Shown here one piece after another: positions 35,842 through 45,277 of a stretch of DNA of 53,937 bases; positions within the stretch are counted from its first letter, which is position 1; every line of letters begins with the position of its first letter. The translations under genes were made by a program, and so were the position numbers. Under the pieces are notes generated by a model. It was not told the origin of the DNA. It was given only the letters and a program-made list of their open reading frames with translations, and ran no database searches. Source of the DNA: Lewinellaceae bacterium SD302 (GTDB taxonomy: Bacteria > Bacteroidota > Bacteroidia > Chitinophagales > Saprospiraceae); assembly GCA_002591745.1 (NCBI GenBank), contig PDLQ01000031.1, forward strand, positions 1 through 53,937, given 5' to 3'.

Positions 35842-36729
35842 ATGAATAAGCTTCGTAAATACGTGATGGCACTTTCGTTGGCCGTAGTGCTAATGGCCTG
35901 CTCCGGTCCGGACGAGAATTTCCCCGGTAGCGAGTATATGCCGGATATGGCACACTCGGTAGCTAAGGAGGCCAATCTATTGGACGACTACTACTACAAC
36001 ACCTGGGATGATCGTTCAACGATCTCCTTGTACGAGCTGACGACGCTCAACGAGCCGGTGAAGGGGACCGTGCCGCGTGGTTACGCTGGTGGAATGGCCA
36101 TGAGTGATGACGAGGGTAGCATGCGTAATAATGCGATGAATTTCCCCGTAAATGGTCACGTGCCTTACCATTACGCCAATGACGCGGATGGCCGTTTAGC
36201 TGCCATTGCTGAATTGGTGGACAACCCTTTTCCGATTACTGAAGAAGGTTTGGTGAAAGGTGGCGAGTTATACAACGTATTCTGTGGTATTTGCCACGGT
36301 GCCGGCGGTAATGGACTGGGCTACATCTACGACGAAGAACAAAATCCGAACGCCAAGTATCCACTGGCTCCGGCCAATTTCCTGACGGATCAGTTTTACG
36401 AAGCTTCCAATGGCCGTTATTACCACGCCATCTATTACGGATACAATGCAATGGGAGCTTACAAAGATAAACTGAGCTACGAGGAGCGCTGGCAGGTGAT
36501 CCACTACATCCGAGGCCTGCAGGCTACGGAGAAAGGGTTGGAGTACGGACCTAACGCGAATACTTTCAATCCGGCTTTTGGAACGCCAAACAGCCAGTAT
36601 GACCCCATGGCCGCCCGCCAGGGTGGCGAACGTGCCCCGGCTGATGAAGAAGTACAGTTGAGCGCCGACGAGCAGCAGATGATCGAAGCAGTGCTGGACC
36701 ACAGCGAGCGGACCATCATCAACAAATAA
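35842..36729 (+). CDS. actE: Alternative complex III cytochrome c subunit ActE
   Basis: 295 residues from the ATG at 35842. Lipoprotein signal with lipobox VVLMAC (Cys ~20), so anchored at the periplasmic membrane face. One c-type heme site, CGICHGAGGNGLG (~residues 149-161), with the axial Met plausibly in the NAMGAYKDKLSYEERW segment. Carries electrons from ActA to the terminal oxidase. Upstream repeats separate it from actD. Confidence 0.92.
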   Translation: MNKLRKYVMALSLAVVLMACSGPDENFPGSEYMPDMAHSVAKEANLLDDYYYNTWDDRSTISLYELTTLNEPVKGTVPRGYAGGMAMSDDEGSMRNNAMNFPVNGHVPYHYANDADGRLAAIAELVDNPFPITEEGLVKGGELYNVFCGICHGAGGNGLGYIYDEEQNPNAKYPLAPANFLTDQFYEASNGRYYHAIYYGYNAMGAYKDKLSYEERWQVIHYIRGLQATEKGLEYGPNANTFNPAFGTPNSQYDPMAARQGGERAPADEEVQLSADEQQMIEAVLDHSERTIINK

Positions 36730-36792
36730 GACGACCCGCGGGGCCGAAACTAAAAACATTGAGCTGCGGAGAGCAGCAAAAATTTTGAACTA

Positions 36793-38346
36793 ATGGAGAA
36801 CTACGTATTCTCATCACGCGCAAAAGGAGTTACCGGAGGAATGATGATCCTGGGCCTGATTTGCCTGATCTGGACCTACCTGACCGGTAGCCACGAAGAT
36901 CATCATATGCGCTTCTGGACCAATTTCCTACACAATGCGACCTTCTTCCTGGGGATCGCCTTCATGGCTGGATTCGTTCTGGCTGCCTTTACCACGGCCT
37001 ACGCTGGCTGGTTTGTGCAGTTCAAGCGGGTGTGGGAGGCTTACAGTCTCTGGTTGCTGCCATCTCTATTCCTAATGGGAGTATTGATCGTAGGTCTCTG
37101 GTTGCACAGCCACCATCTTTATCACTGGAACGACGCCAGTGCCGTAGAGGGTGACGAGATCCTGACCCACAAGAGTTCTTTCCTGAACAAGTACTGGTAC
37201 ACTTTTGGTACCATTATTTTCGTAGGAGCCTGGTACTTCTTTATCAGTAAAATGCGTAGCCTCAGTGTAGATGAGGACCACAACGGTACCGAAGCCTACG
37301 CCCAACACCGTAGCTACAAAAAATATGCAGCCATATTCCTGCCCATCGCCGGATTCACCAGTGCAGCTTTGATCTGGCAATGGATCATGAGCCTGGATAG
37401 CCACTGGTATTCAACAATGTTTGCCTGGTACGCTACGGCCAGTTGGTTCTGTGCCATGATGGCGTTAACGATCATGATGCTGATCTACCTGAAGAGCCGC
37501 GGCTACTTCCAGAGCGTAACCGCAGAGCATTTTCACGATTTGGGCAAGTACCTGTTCGCCATCTCTATCTTTTGGACCTATCTGTGGTTCAGTCAGTATA
37601 TGCTGATCTGGTACGGAAACGTAGGGGAGGAGACGATCTATTTCCGTGAACGACTGGATAACTACCAGGCTTTATTTTACATCAACCTGGTGATCAACTT
37701 CCTGTTGCCATTCCTGATCCTGATGCGTAATGATACCAAGCGTAAGTATGGTACACTGTTCTTTGCTTGCGTGATCGTACTCTTCGGCCACTGGTTAGAT
37801 TTCTTCATGATGATCAAGCCTGCCGCCCTGCGTACGGTGATCGAGTTGGAGGAAGGTCACGGACACGGAGACGACCACGGTGAGCAGCACGGTGCAAATG
37901 AAAGCAGCGATATCTATCACCTGACCTCTCTGGAGGTGGATCAACATGACCACGACCAGGCCGGACATGACAATCACGACGGTGCCGACGGCGATCTGGA
38001 TCACGCTGGTGACGATGCTGACGCTATGCACAACCATGATGGTGACAACCACCATGACGGTGAAAGCGGTGATCACGCCGGTATGGCCGGCGACCACGGT
38101 CACGGTGATCACGATGGCGGGGCTCATGATATAGAGCACAGCGCCGATGCTGGAGGCCACCATGCCTTCCCGGAGCGTTACATCGAGTCTCGCGCTGGCT
38201 ATATGCTGCCTGGTTTCCTTGAGATCGGTACTTTCCTGGGTTTCCTGGGAGGTTTCCTGTTCTTCTCGTTATCTACGCTGAGCAAAGCCCCGCTAGAACC
38301 AAGGAACGACCCGTACATGGACGAAAGCAAGCATCACCACACTTAA
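36793..38346 (+). CDS. actF: Alternative complex III membrane subunit ActF with His/Asp-rich insertion
   Basis: 517 residues, about ten membrane helices, the second NrfD-related subunit of ACIII. Recognisable ActF features: WTNFLHNATFFLGIAFMAGF, LWQWIMSLDSHWYSTMFAWY, YLFAISIFWTYLWFSQYMLI and NLVINFLLPFLILMRND. Between the penultimate and last helix, residues ~353-460 form a loop extremely rich in His, Asp and Gly (for example GHGHGDDHGEQHG and NHDGDNHHDGESGDH), far larger than needed for the fold and able to bind Cu or Zn. The last helix follows (PGFLEIGTFLGFLGGFLFF). Confidence 0.92.
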   Translation: MENYVFSSRAKGVTGGMMILGLICLIWTYLTGSHEDHHMRFWTNFLHNATFFLGIAFMAGFVLAAFTTAYAGWFVQFKRVWEAYSLWLLPSLFLMGVLIVGLWLHSHHLYHWNDASAVEGDEILTHKSSFLNKYWYTFGTIIFVGAWYFFISKMRSLSVDEDHNGTEAYAQHRSYKKYAAIFLPIAGFTSAALIWQWIMSLDSHWYSTMFAWYATASWFCAMMALTIMMLIYLKSRGYFQSVTAEHFHDLGKYLFAISIFWTYLWFSQYMLIWYGNVGEETIYFRERLDNYQALFYINLVINFLLPFLILMRNDTKRKYGTLFFACVIVLFGHWLDFFMMIKPAALRTVIELEEGHGHGDDHGEQHGANESSDIYHLTSLEVDQHDHDQAGHDNHDGADGDLDHAGDDADAMHNHDGDNHHDGESGDHAGMAGDHGHGDHDGGAHDIEHSADAGGHHAFPERYIESRAGYMLPGFLEIGTFLGFLGGFLFFSLSTLSKAPLEPRNDPYMDESKHHHT

Positions 38347-38358
38347 ACACGAATTGTT

Positions 38359-38377
38359 TGGACGCAGTCTAAATAAG
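38359..38377 (+). promoter_or_regulatory. Candidate operator (TRGACnnnGTCTAAATAAG) of the cox operon
   Basis: TGGAC-gca-GTCTA (38359-38371) followed by AATAAG; one base away from the perfect palindrome at 28213. Begins 63 bases before the cox -7 box. Confidence 0.6.
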
Positions 38378-38402
38378 GAGTAAGCTCTTAACAACAAATA
38401 GT

Positions 38403-38429
38403 TTGGAGCCGTTAAATAAAGTAACTTTG
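38403..38429 (+). promoter_or_regulatory. cox operon promoter
   Basis: TAACTTTG at 38422-38429 matches the TAnnTTTG -7 consensus exactly; TTG at 38403-38405 is 16 bases upstream, slightly short. Located 36 bases before coxB. Confidence 0.65.
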
Positions 38430-38464
38430 CGCTTGCAAGCGCGAAAGCGAATAAAGAAAGATAA

Positions 38465-39988
38465 ATGACCACTCTGATCGTACTTTTATGTGTCGTTTTG
38501 TTGTTCATCATCGTGGTGCAGATATCCCGTGTGCGGGAGTTATCTGCCAAATTACGCGGTGAAGAGGAGCTGGAAGAACGTGCAACTAACTCTGCTGGCC
38601 GTTGGTTGATGATTTTCATGGTTGGCTTTCTGGTGATCACATCAGTGAGTGCTTTTTACTACAAGAATTACATGCTTGGTTACGGACCACATGAATCGGC
38701 CTCGGTTCACGGTAAGCTGATTGACCAAATGTTCAACTGGACACTGATCACCACTTATATCGTGTTCTTCGCCACTCAGATTCTGTTATTCTGGTACTCT
38801 TACAAATACCGCTACAATAAGCGTCGTAAAGCCCAGTTTATCTCTCACAACAACACCGTAGAGATTGTATGGACCGCTATCCCAGCCGTTGTGATGGCCT
38901 TTTTGGTGATCTCTGGTCTGGATGCCTGGAACGAAATCATGGGTGATGTTGGTACCGACGAAGAGGTACTGGAGATCGAAGCTACTGGTTACCAGTTTGC
39001 CTGGATTCTGCGTTACCCTGGTGCTGACGGTATTTTGGGCCGTAAGAATTTCCGTCTGATCGATGCAACCAATCAACTCGGACAGGACTGGACCGATCCT
39101 CGTAATCACGACGACTTTATCGCCAATAACCTGGTGCTTCCAGTTGGTCAGAAAATTCGGGTGCGGATCACCTCCAAAGATGTTTTGCACGATTTTTACC
39201 TGCCGCAGTTCCGCGTAAAGATGGATGCTGTTCCGGGGATACCGACCTACTTCATCTTCACTCCGGAGAAAACTACCGAAGAATACCGCCAGGAGTTACG
39301 TAAGTATCCCGAGTATAACGTGATTGACCCAGACGACGACGAAGGTCGGATGCGCTGGGAGACCTTTGAGTATGAACTGGCTTGCGCCGAGCTTTGTGGG
39401 GTAAATCACTGGTCGATGAAAAAGTCGATGGACGTAGTTTCAATGGAGGAGTTCACAACCTGGTACGAAAAGGAATCTGCCAAGGCCCTCTACCAGACCA
39501 GTATTCGCGGTACGGATGCAGATCCGTTGAAGGACGTGGATGATTATCTTCCCTTTGAGATAGATGCCATCCGTCAGGAATTCAATACCAGCGCCGACGA
39601 TGCTCTGGCTACCGCCGAAACTGATGACGATACCTTCGTACTTGAGTACGTATCCTTCGCCACCGGTAAAGCTCTGCTGACCGAGCGTAGTCGTTATCAG
39701 TTGGAAGAAGCCGCCAAGTGGATGAAAGCCCACCCAACGGTAAACGTCGACCTGACCGGATACACTGATTCAACGGGTGATGCAGATGCCAACCTCAACC
39801 TGAGTGAAGCACGGGCTATCGCGGTGCTGAACTTTTTGAAGCAGAATGGTATTTCTTCCACGAGGATGAACGCAGTCGGTTTAGGTGCTGATAATCCACG
39901 CGAAACGAACGATACGGAAGAAGGCCGCGCCGCGAATCGCCGCACGGAATTCACTATCTTACCGGGAGCAATAACAACAGACAGCTAG
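38465..39988 (+). CDS. coxB: Cytochrome c oxidase subunit II fused to an OmpA-like domain
   Basis: 507 residues. N-terminal membrane helices, then the COX2 hairpin (LITTYIVFFATQILLFWYSY and IVWTAIPAVVMAFLVISGLD) and the periplasmic cupredoxin domain with the CuA motif CAELCGVNHWSM (~305-316) and HDFYLPQFRVKMDAVPG. No CxxCH, so not a caa3-type subunit. Residues ~390-507 add an OmpA/MotB-like peptidoglycan-binding domain: VSFATGKALLTERSRYQLEE, VDLTGYTDSTGDADANLNLS, ARAIAVLNFLKQNGI, GLGADNPRETNDTEEGRAAN and RRTEF. The fusion could tether the oxidase to the cell wall. Confidence 0.93.
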   Translation: MTTLIVLLCVVLLFIIVVQISRVRELSAKLRGEEELEERATNSAGRWLMIFMVGFLVITSVSAFYYKNYMLGYGPHESASVHGKLIDQMFNWTLITTYIVFFATQILLFWYSYKYRYNKRRKAQFISHNNTVEIVWTAIPAVVMAFLVISGLDAWNEIMGDVGTDEEVLEIEATGYQFAWILRYPGADGILGRKNFRLIDATNQLGQDWTDPRNHDDFIANNLVLPVGQKIRVRITSKDVLHDFYLPQFRVKMDAVPGIPTYFIFTPEKTTEEYRQELRKYPEYNVIDPDDDEGRMRWETFEYELACAELCGVNHWSMKKSMDVVSMEEFTTWYEKESAKALYQTSIRGTDADPLKDVDDYLPFEIDAIRQEFNTSADDALATAETDDDTFVLEYVSFATGKALLTERSRYQLEEAAKWMKAHPTVNVDLTGYTDSTGDADANLNLSEARAIAVLNFLKQNGISSTRMNAVGLGADNPRETNDTEEGRAANRRTEFTILPGAITTDS

Positions 39989-40025
39989 CATTCACATTAG
40001 TAGGACTATTAAGAATTTATAAGAA

Positions 40026-41879
40026 ATGGGCAATATCGCAGTAGCTAATCCACTAATTGAATCCGATCTTTTGATCGAAGAATTCGGTTACGACGATCAC
40101 TTCCACGATCATCACCACGGTGATAAGTTCGCGGCAAGTTTCGTGACCCACTATATCTTTTCCCAGGATCACAAAATGATCGCCAAGCAATTCCTGATTA
40201 CGGGAATGGTGTGGGCCATCATCGGTGGTCTTATGTCACTGGTATTTCGTCTCCAGCTTGGTTTTCCCGAGGAAAGCATCGCCTGGTTGCAGCCGGTACT
40301 GGGTAAATGGATCAGTGTTGATGCCGAAGGTATCGGTAAACTGACCACTGACTTTTACTATGCACTGGTAACCATGCACGGTACCATCCTGGTATTCTTT
40401 GTATTGACGGCCGGATTGAGCGGAACCTTCTCGAACCTCCTGATTCCATTGATGATCGGAGCCCGTGATATGGCCTCACCGTTGTTAAACATGTTGTCCT
40501 ACTGGTTCTTCTTCCTGTCTGGAACGATTATGTTTGCCTCCCTCTTCCTGAGTACCGGTCCTTTTGCCGGTGGCTGGGTTGCTTATCCTCCGCTCTCCGC
40601 TTTGCCCGAAGCGATGGACGGATCCGGAGCGGGTATGACGCTATGGACGGTTTCATTGGTTTTCTTCGTTGTCTCCGTACTACTCGGTGGTATCAATTAC
40701 ATTACCACTGTGCTGAACCTGCGAACCAAAGGAATGACTATGTGGCGTCTGCCACTACCGATCTGGGCCTTCTTCGTAACGGCTATTATCGGTCTTCTTT
40801 CTTTTCCCGTACTGGTTTCCGCCTTTTTCCTGATGATGTGTGATCGTACGCTGGGTACCAGTTTTTACCTGAGCGAAATATACATTGGCGGGCAGGCGCT
40901 CGATCACGTAGGTGGTAGTCCGATTCTGTACCAGCATTTGTTCTGGTTCCTGGGCCACCCTGAGGTGTACATCATCATCCTGCCTGCGATGGGTATCGTA
41001 TCCGAGGTACTCTCGGTCAATGCCCGGAAGCCGATCTTCGGTTACAAGGCGATGGTACTTTCGATCCTTGCGATCGCCTTCCTGTCCTTTATCGTATGGG
41101 CCCACCACATGTTTATGTCTGGAGTGAATCCATTCATATCCAACTTCTTTGTGATCTTCACCTTGATCATCGCCGTTCCTTCGGCGGTAAAGGTGTTCAA
41201 CTGGATTGCTACCATTTACGGTGGTAACATGCGCTTCAACGCGGCATCGATGTTCGCCATCGGTTTCGTATCCATGTTCATCTCCGGTGGTCTGACTGGT
41301 ATCTTTCTGGGTAACTCCACTATCGATATCCAGTTACACGATACTTACTTTGTGGTTGCCCACTTCCACATCGTAATGGGTGTTGCCGCTTTCTTCGGTA
41401 TGTATGCAGGGGTTTACCACTGGTTCCCCAAGATGTACGGACGCTGGATGAACGGCACACTGGGCAAGCTACACTTCTGGGGTACCATTGTGGGTGCTTA
41501 CTGTGTATTTTGGCCAATGCACTACCTTGGTATGGCCGGTGTTCCCCGTCGCTACTATAGCTTCGACTTCTACGGTACTTTCGCTCACTTTGATGGCATC
41601 AATAAGTTCATCACCATTGCGGCCATGGTTACTTTTGCTTTCCAGCTGTTGATGGTTATCAACTTCTTCTACAGCATCTGGTACGGTAAAAAAGTTACCG
41701 AGCAGAACCCTTACAAAGCCAATACTCTGGAGTGGACCACGCCAATCAAAGCCGGACACGGCAACTGGCCGGGCAAATTGCCTTCGGTTCAACGCTGGGC
41801 TTACGACTATGGTAAAGATGGCCGCGAGTACATCCCTCAGGTACAGCCGATGGGAGAAGGAGAAGAGGAAAGTCATTAA
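40026..41879 (+). CDS. coxA: Cytochrome c oxidase subunit I
   Basis: 617 residues, twelve or more helices. Reduces O2 to water at a heme-CuB centre while pumping protons. Ligands visible: low-spin heme His in VTMHGTILVFF, CuB His and cross-linked Tyr in FWFLGHPEVYIIILPAMG, the His pair in IVWAHHMFMSG, and the two heme His in HDTYFVVAHFHIVMG. The N-terminal tail has a short His cluster (HFHDHHHGDK). Follows coxB by 37 bases. Confidence 0.97.
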   Translation: MGNIAVANPLIESDLLIEEFGYDDHFHDHHHGDKFAASFVTHYIFSQDHKMIAKQFLITGMVWAIIGGLMSLVFRLQLGFPEESIAWLQPVLGKWISVDAEGIGKLTTDFYYALVTMHGTILVFFVLTAGLSGTFSNLLIPLMIGARDMASPLLNMLSYWFFFLSGTIMFASLFLSTGPFAGGWVAYPPLSALPEAMDGSGAGMTLWTVSLVFFVVSVLLGGINYITTVLNLRTKGMTMWRLPLPIWAFFVTAIIGLLSFPVLVSAFFLMMCDRTLGTSFYLSEIYIGGQALDHVGGSPILYQHLFWFLGHPEVYIIILPAMGIVSEVLSVNARKPIFGYKAMVLSILAIAFLSFIVWAHHMFMSGVNPFISNFFVIFTLIIAVPSAVKVFNWIATIYGGNMRFNAASMFAIGFVSMFISGGLTGIFLGNSTIDIQLHDTYFVVAHFHIVMGVAAFFGMYAGVYHWFPKMYGRWMNGTLGKLHFWGTIVGAYCVFWPMHYLGMAGVPRRYYSFDFYGTFAHFDGINKFITIAAMVTFAFQLLMVINFFYSIWYGKKVTEQNPYKANTLEWTTPIKAGHGNWPGKLPSVQRWAYDYGKDGREYIPQVQPMGEGEEESH

Positions 41880-41941
41880 TTAACAATCTGGTCGTTTTTA
41901 GTCTGAGAGTATACCGGGCTATAACACAGATGATAAGATCG

Positions 41942-41978
41942 GGAAAGGAGGTGGTGATCATTTCATTACCTCCTTTCC
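41942..41978 (+). other. 11-bp hairpin between coxA and ctaB
   Basis: GGAAAGGAGGT (41942-41952) pairs with ACCTCCTTTCC (41968-41978) around 15 bases, ending 18 bases before the TTG start of ctaB. No T-run; it may attenuate or stabilise the cox mRNA, and it would control access to the weak ctaB start. Confidence 0.6.
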
Positions 41979-41996
41979 AATACTAAACATCAACCG

Positions 41997-42920
41997 TTGA
42001 CGGATAAGCAAGGCACGAATGTAAATCAACTGACCGGAGAGGATATCTTCGGCTGGCGTCAGCGTGCCTCGGACCTGAGCGCATTGGTGAAACTACGGCT
42101 TTCATTAACCGTAGTACTTTCATCGGTACTGGCGTTCTTAGTGGCCTTGCCGGCAGGGGCTTTTTCCTGGTGGTCAATATTTGCTCTTTTCGCCGGTGGA
42201 TTTCTGACGACTGCCGCTGCGAATATCTTTAACGAGATTCTGGAGCGGGAGTATGACCTGCAAATGGCCAGAACCAAAGACCGTCCCATTGCGACCGGCC
42301 GGATTTCGGTTACCGAAGCTTTATTAACAGCGGGCATCGCTACCATGGCAGGCATTACATTCCTGGCGCTATTCAATCCCTGGACGGCTATCCTTGGAAT
42401 GATCTCTTTGGTCAGCTACGCTTTTGTGTACACCCCCCTGAAGCGGGTAGGGCCGATTGCCGTGGTGATTGGTGCCATACCGGGCGCTTTGCCTGCGCTA
42501 ATCGGCTGCGCAGCAGCCCAGGGAGAAATCACTTTGTTGGGTGTCTCTCTTTTTGTGATCCAGTTTTTCTGGCAGTTGCCTCATTTTTACGCTATTGGCT
42601 ACCTGGGCTACGCGGATTATAAAAAAGCGGGCTTTCAACTGGTGCCCGAATCCAAAGGAACGGTAGATACCAAGACTCTCGGTCGGGATTCTTTGCTCGC
42701 CGCTTTAACGCTGATACCACTGGCCTTTGCGCCATTTGCACTGGGGCAAGTCAGTTTACTTGCTGCAATCGTGGTTGCTTTGCTCGGATTTGCCTTTGCC
42801 TATTTTGCTTACGGTTTCTGGCTCAGGGCTGAAAGGGCTACTGCATTGAAGATGATGTTTGCTTCCTTCGCTTACATTCCGCTCGCATTTCTGGTTTACT
42901 GGATCGATCAACTCATTTAA
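41997..42920 (+). CDS. ctaB: Protoheme IX farnesyltransferase (heme O synthase)
   Basis: 307 residues, UbiA family, about eight to nine membrane helices. Adds a farnesyl group to heme b, the first step to the heme A used by CoxA. Key motifs: NIFNEILEREYDLQMARTKD and RPIATGRIS (Asp-rich prenyl-diphosphate site) and YADYKKAGFQLVPES. Start is a TTG at 41997: no in-frame ATG lies between the upstream hairpin and the conserved N-terminus. Followed by coxC five bases later. Confidence 0.93.
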   Translation: MTDKQGTNVNQLTGEDIFGWRQRASDLSALVKLRLSLTVVLSSVLAFLVALPAGAFSWWSIFALFAGGFLTTAAANIFNEILEREYDLQMARTKDRPIATGRISVTEALLTAGIATMAGITFLALFNPWTAILGMISLVSYAFVYTPLKRVGPIAVVIGAIPGALPALIGCAAAQGEITLLGVSLFVIQFFWQLPHFYAIGYLGYADYKKAGFQLVPESKGTVDTKTLGRDSLLAALTLIPLAFAPFALGQVSLLAAIVVALLGFAFAYFAYGFWLRAERATALKMMFASFAYIPLAFLVYWIDQLI

Positions 42921-42925
42921 CGAAA

Positions 42926-43522
42926 ATGATGATGGAAAATACAGTCGATACCAAAATTCTGGCGGCAACTCGCCGCAATAAGATTCACCCGCTGAAGCTC
43001 GCTTTGTGGGTGGCTATCGCCAGTTTGGTGATGATGTTTACGGCGCTCACCAGTGCTTACATAGTCCGTCAATCGGCTGGTAACTGGCTGGAGTTTAACA
43101 TCCCCAATATTTTCTACCTGAACACCTTGGTCATTGTAGTCAGTAGTTTAACTTTGCACGGCAGTTACCTGGCCTTCAAACGGCAAGCAAAAGTGGCTTA
43201 TCAGGGCCTGATGGTGGTTACCTTCCTTTTGGGCATCACCTTCCTGGTACTGCAGTATCTCGGCTGGCACGAACTTAGTGCCATCGGGGTTCCTTTGAAA
43301 ACTAATCCTTCGGGAGATTTCGTGTATGCCATTAGTGGTTTGCACGGTTTACACATACTCGGCGGTCTGGGTATTTTGCTGGTCAGCTTGCTGGTCGCTT
43401 TTCTCCGTCCGCTCAAGGTCACGCCAATTCGTAAACTCCGGTTTGAGTTGGTACTGACCTACTGGCATTTCGTGGATCTGCTCTGGTTATACCTGATCAT
43501 TTTCATGAGCCTCTATCGCTAA
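42926..43522 (+). CDS. coxC: Cytochrome c oxidase subunit III, first copy
   Basis: 198 residues, five membrane helices, the short bacterial COX3 form. Features: KLALWVAIASLVMMFTALTS, FVYAISGLHGLHILGGLGIL and the family C-terminus LTYWHFVDLLWLYLIIF. Stabilises subunit I. The start lies in a run of three Met codons (42926, 42929, 42932), any of which could be used. Confidence 0.9.
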   Translation: MMMENTVDTKILAATRRNKIHPLKLALWVAIASLVMMFTALTSAYIVRQSAGNWLEFNIPNIFYLNTLVIVVSSLTLHGSYLAFKRQAKVAYQGLMVVTFLLGITFLVLQYLGWHELSAIGVPLKTNPSGDFVYAISGLHGLHILGGLGILLVSLLVAFLRPLKVTPIRKLRFELVLTYWHFVDLLWLYLIIFMSLYR

Positions 43523-43570
43523 ACTTAGGCGTGGTCCCGGCCCCGCCCCGAATTTTAAACATCCAAGCCA

Positions 43571-44557
43571 ATGCCTGCAGAGGATATTTTAGTAGAAGAA
43601 GAACAGGTTGAAAAGTTCAACGACTGGTCGGGTGGTGATGATAAGCCCTTCCGCGTTTCCTACGGGAAACTGATGATGTGGTACTTCCTGCTGTCGGATG
43701 CCTTCACCTTCGCCGGTTTCCTGATCGCCTACGGTACGCTACGCTTCAGTAGCGCGTCCTGGCCAGTACCGGACGTTGTGTTCTCCACTTTCCCCGGTGG
43801 GTTGCATGACCTGCCATTGATTTTTGTAACCGTAATGTCTTTCATCCTGATCGTCAGTTCAGCCACTATGGTACGGGCGGTACAGGAAGGGCACCGCGAG
43901 AACAAACGAGGCGTCGTTTTCTGGATGCTCCTGACCGTAATTGGTGGTGCAGGCTTCCTGGGCTGTCAGGCCTGGGAGTGGAACAACCTGATCAACAAGG
44001 AGAATATGACGGTTTCGCGTAATCCTTTCGGTAGCCACGTTGCCAATGGAGTTTACCTGGATGAGAATGGTCAGCCCGGCGGCGAGACTTTCGAAGCGGG
44101 AGACACCTACCTGCTGCACCGGGCGGACTTGCGTAGTGAAATGACCGAGATGGAACTGATGGCTTTGGAAAGTCACGGAGAAGGACACGAAGGAGACCAC
44201 GCTGAAGAGCACTTGGTACTGGATGCTTTCCCCGCCGACTTCCCGGATAAATACGTCGACGAAGACGGATTCATCATGCGCAAATTCCAGGTTACCGACG
44301 GCGCCCAGGCGGGTACTACGGCTCGCCAAGAGTACGGTCCCAAAGCCTTCGGTGCGCTATTCTTCGGCATCACCGGCTTCCACGGCTTCCACGTATTTAG
44401 TGGAGTGGTTTTCCTCCTGATCATCCTCATTAATGCCGGAAGCGGTGTCTACGAACGCCGTGAGAATGGCTACGAGATGGTGGAGAAGATCGGCCTTTAC
44501 TGGCACTTTGTAGACCTTGTATGGGTCTTCGTTTTCCTGGTGTTCTACCTGCTGTAA
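43571..44557 (+). CDS. Cytochrome c oxidase subunit III, second copy with large soluble insertion
   Basis: 328 residues. Membrane helices at KLMMWYFLLSDAFTFAGFLI, LPLIFVTVMSFILIVSSATM and VVFWMLLTVIGGAGFLGCQA, then a soluble insertion of ~110 residues (from NKENMTVSRNPFG to GTTARQEYGPK, acidic, with GEGHEGDHAEEH), then FGALFFGITGFHGFHVFSGV and the COX3 C-terminus LYWHFVDLVWVFVFLVFYLL. Diverged duplicate of the gene 49 bases upstream; both may be subunits of one oxidase. Confidence 0.88.
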   Translation: MPAEDILVEEEQVEKFNDWSGGDDKPFRVSYGKLMMWYFLLSDAFTFAGFLIAYGTLRFSSASWPVPDVVFSTFPGGLHDLPLIFVTVMSFILIVSSATMVRAVQEGHRENKRGVVFWMLLTVIGGAGFLGCQAWEWNNLINKENMTVSRNPFGSHVANGVYLDENGQPGGETFEAGDTYLLHRADLRSEMTEMELMALESHGEGHEGDHAEEHLVLDAFPADFPDKYVDEDGFIMRKFQVTDGAQAGTTARQEYGPKAFGALFFGITGFHGFHVFSGVVFLLIILINAGSGVYERRENGYEMVEKIGLYWHFVDLVWVFVFLVFYLL

Positions 44558-44600
44558 TAAGTTGGTTTCAGAAGCACTGGACATTAAATTTAAAAGAACA

Positions 44601-44720
44601 TTGCTACTTTGTTAGTTTAAAAAGACACTAGATTTAAGACGCTAGACACTAGATTTTGATTAACATCATCTCTAGTGTCTAGCATCTCGATACTAACTTC
44701 TTTTCCTGGCAAAGTAGCAA
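44601..44720. repeat. MITE-like element with 11-bp inverted ends and inner 13-bp palindrome
   Basis: TTGCTACTTTG (44601-44611) and CAAAGTAGCAA (44710-44720) are perfect inverted repeats containing the 16-base box core. Inside, GCTAGACACTAGA (44641-44653) and TCTAGTGTCTAGC (44671-44683) form a perfect 13-bp inner palindrome, in place of the AATGAT array of sister elements. About 120 bases in the spacer before the subunit IV gene. Confidence 0.8.
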
Positions 44721-44759
44721 AGAAAAAATCCAGCCCTCAGGGCACTAAAATATACATCA

Positions 44760-45191
44760 ATGGCTGATCACGTAAGCTACGAAGATTCGGTAAAGGGCGT
44801 TTATAAAGGTTTGATCCTGCTGGCCATCGTTACGCTGGTGGAAGTTGGTTTCTCCCTTTTCGGAAAGGGCCACATCCTGGGTGGTGAGGCGCTGAGTGAT
44901 TACACCTGGTTCATTTACCTCATTGGCATCATCCTGATTGGCTTGTCACTGTATAAGGCTTATTTCATTGTTTACGAGTTCATGCATATGGGCTACGAAG
45001 TGAAGGGCCTGGCTGCCAGTGTATTGCTGCCACTGGTATTGCTGGTTTGGGCACTGGTTGCTTTCTTTCAGGAAGGAAATGCCTGGAAGCAAAATCGTGA
45101 AACCGTACAGGAGCGCAATGAAATGGGCGCCGAGAAGTACGAACAATCCGGCCAGACCTACGACCTAAGCACCGGCACCGGCGAAGAGTAA
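44760..45191 (+). CDS. Cytochrome c oxidase subunit IV-like protein
   Basis: 143 residues with three membrane helices (GLILLAIVTLVEVGFSLFG, WFIYLIGIILIGLSLYKAYF, GLAASVLLPLVLLVWALVAF) and the motif YEFMHMGYE, the pattern of the bacterial COX4 (prokaryotic subunit IV) family. Small accessory subunit of the oxidase. Separated from the second coxC-type gene by the repeat element. Confidence 0.85.
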   Translation: MADHVSYEDSVKGVYKGLILLAIVTLVEVGFSLFGKGHILGGEALSDYTWFIYLIGIILIGLSLYKAYFIVYEFMHMGYEVKGLAASVLLPLVLLVWALVAFFQEGNAWKQNRETVQERNEMGAEKYEQSGQTYDLSTGTGEE

Positions 45192-45277
45192 CTCATTCGC
45201 ACTTCCTTTACCGGTTTATGACGTTGATCTGCTGACTTTTTATCCGTCAGGCTGTTTCATCAGGGTATATTTCTACT

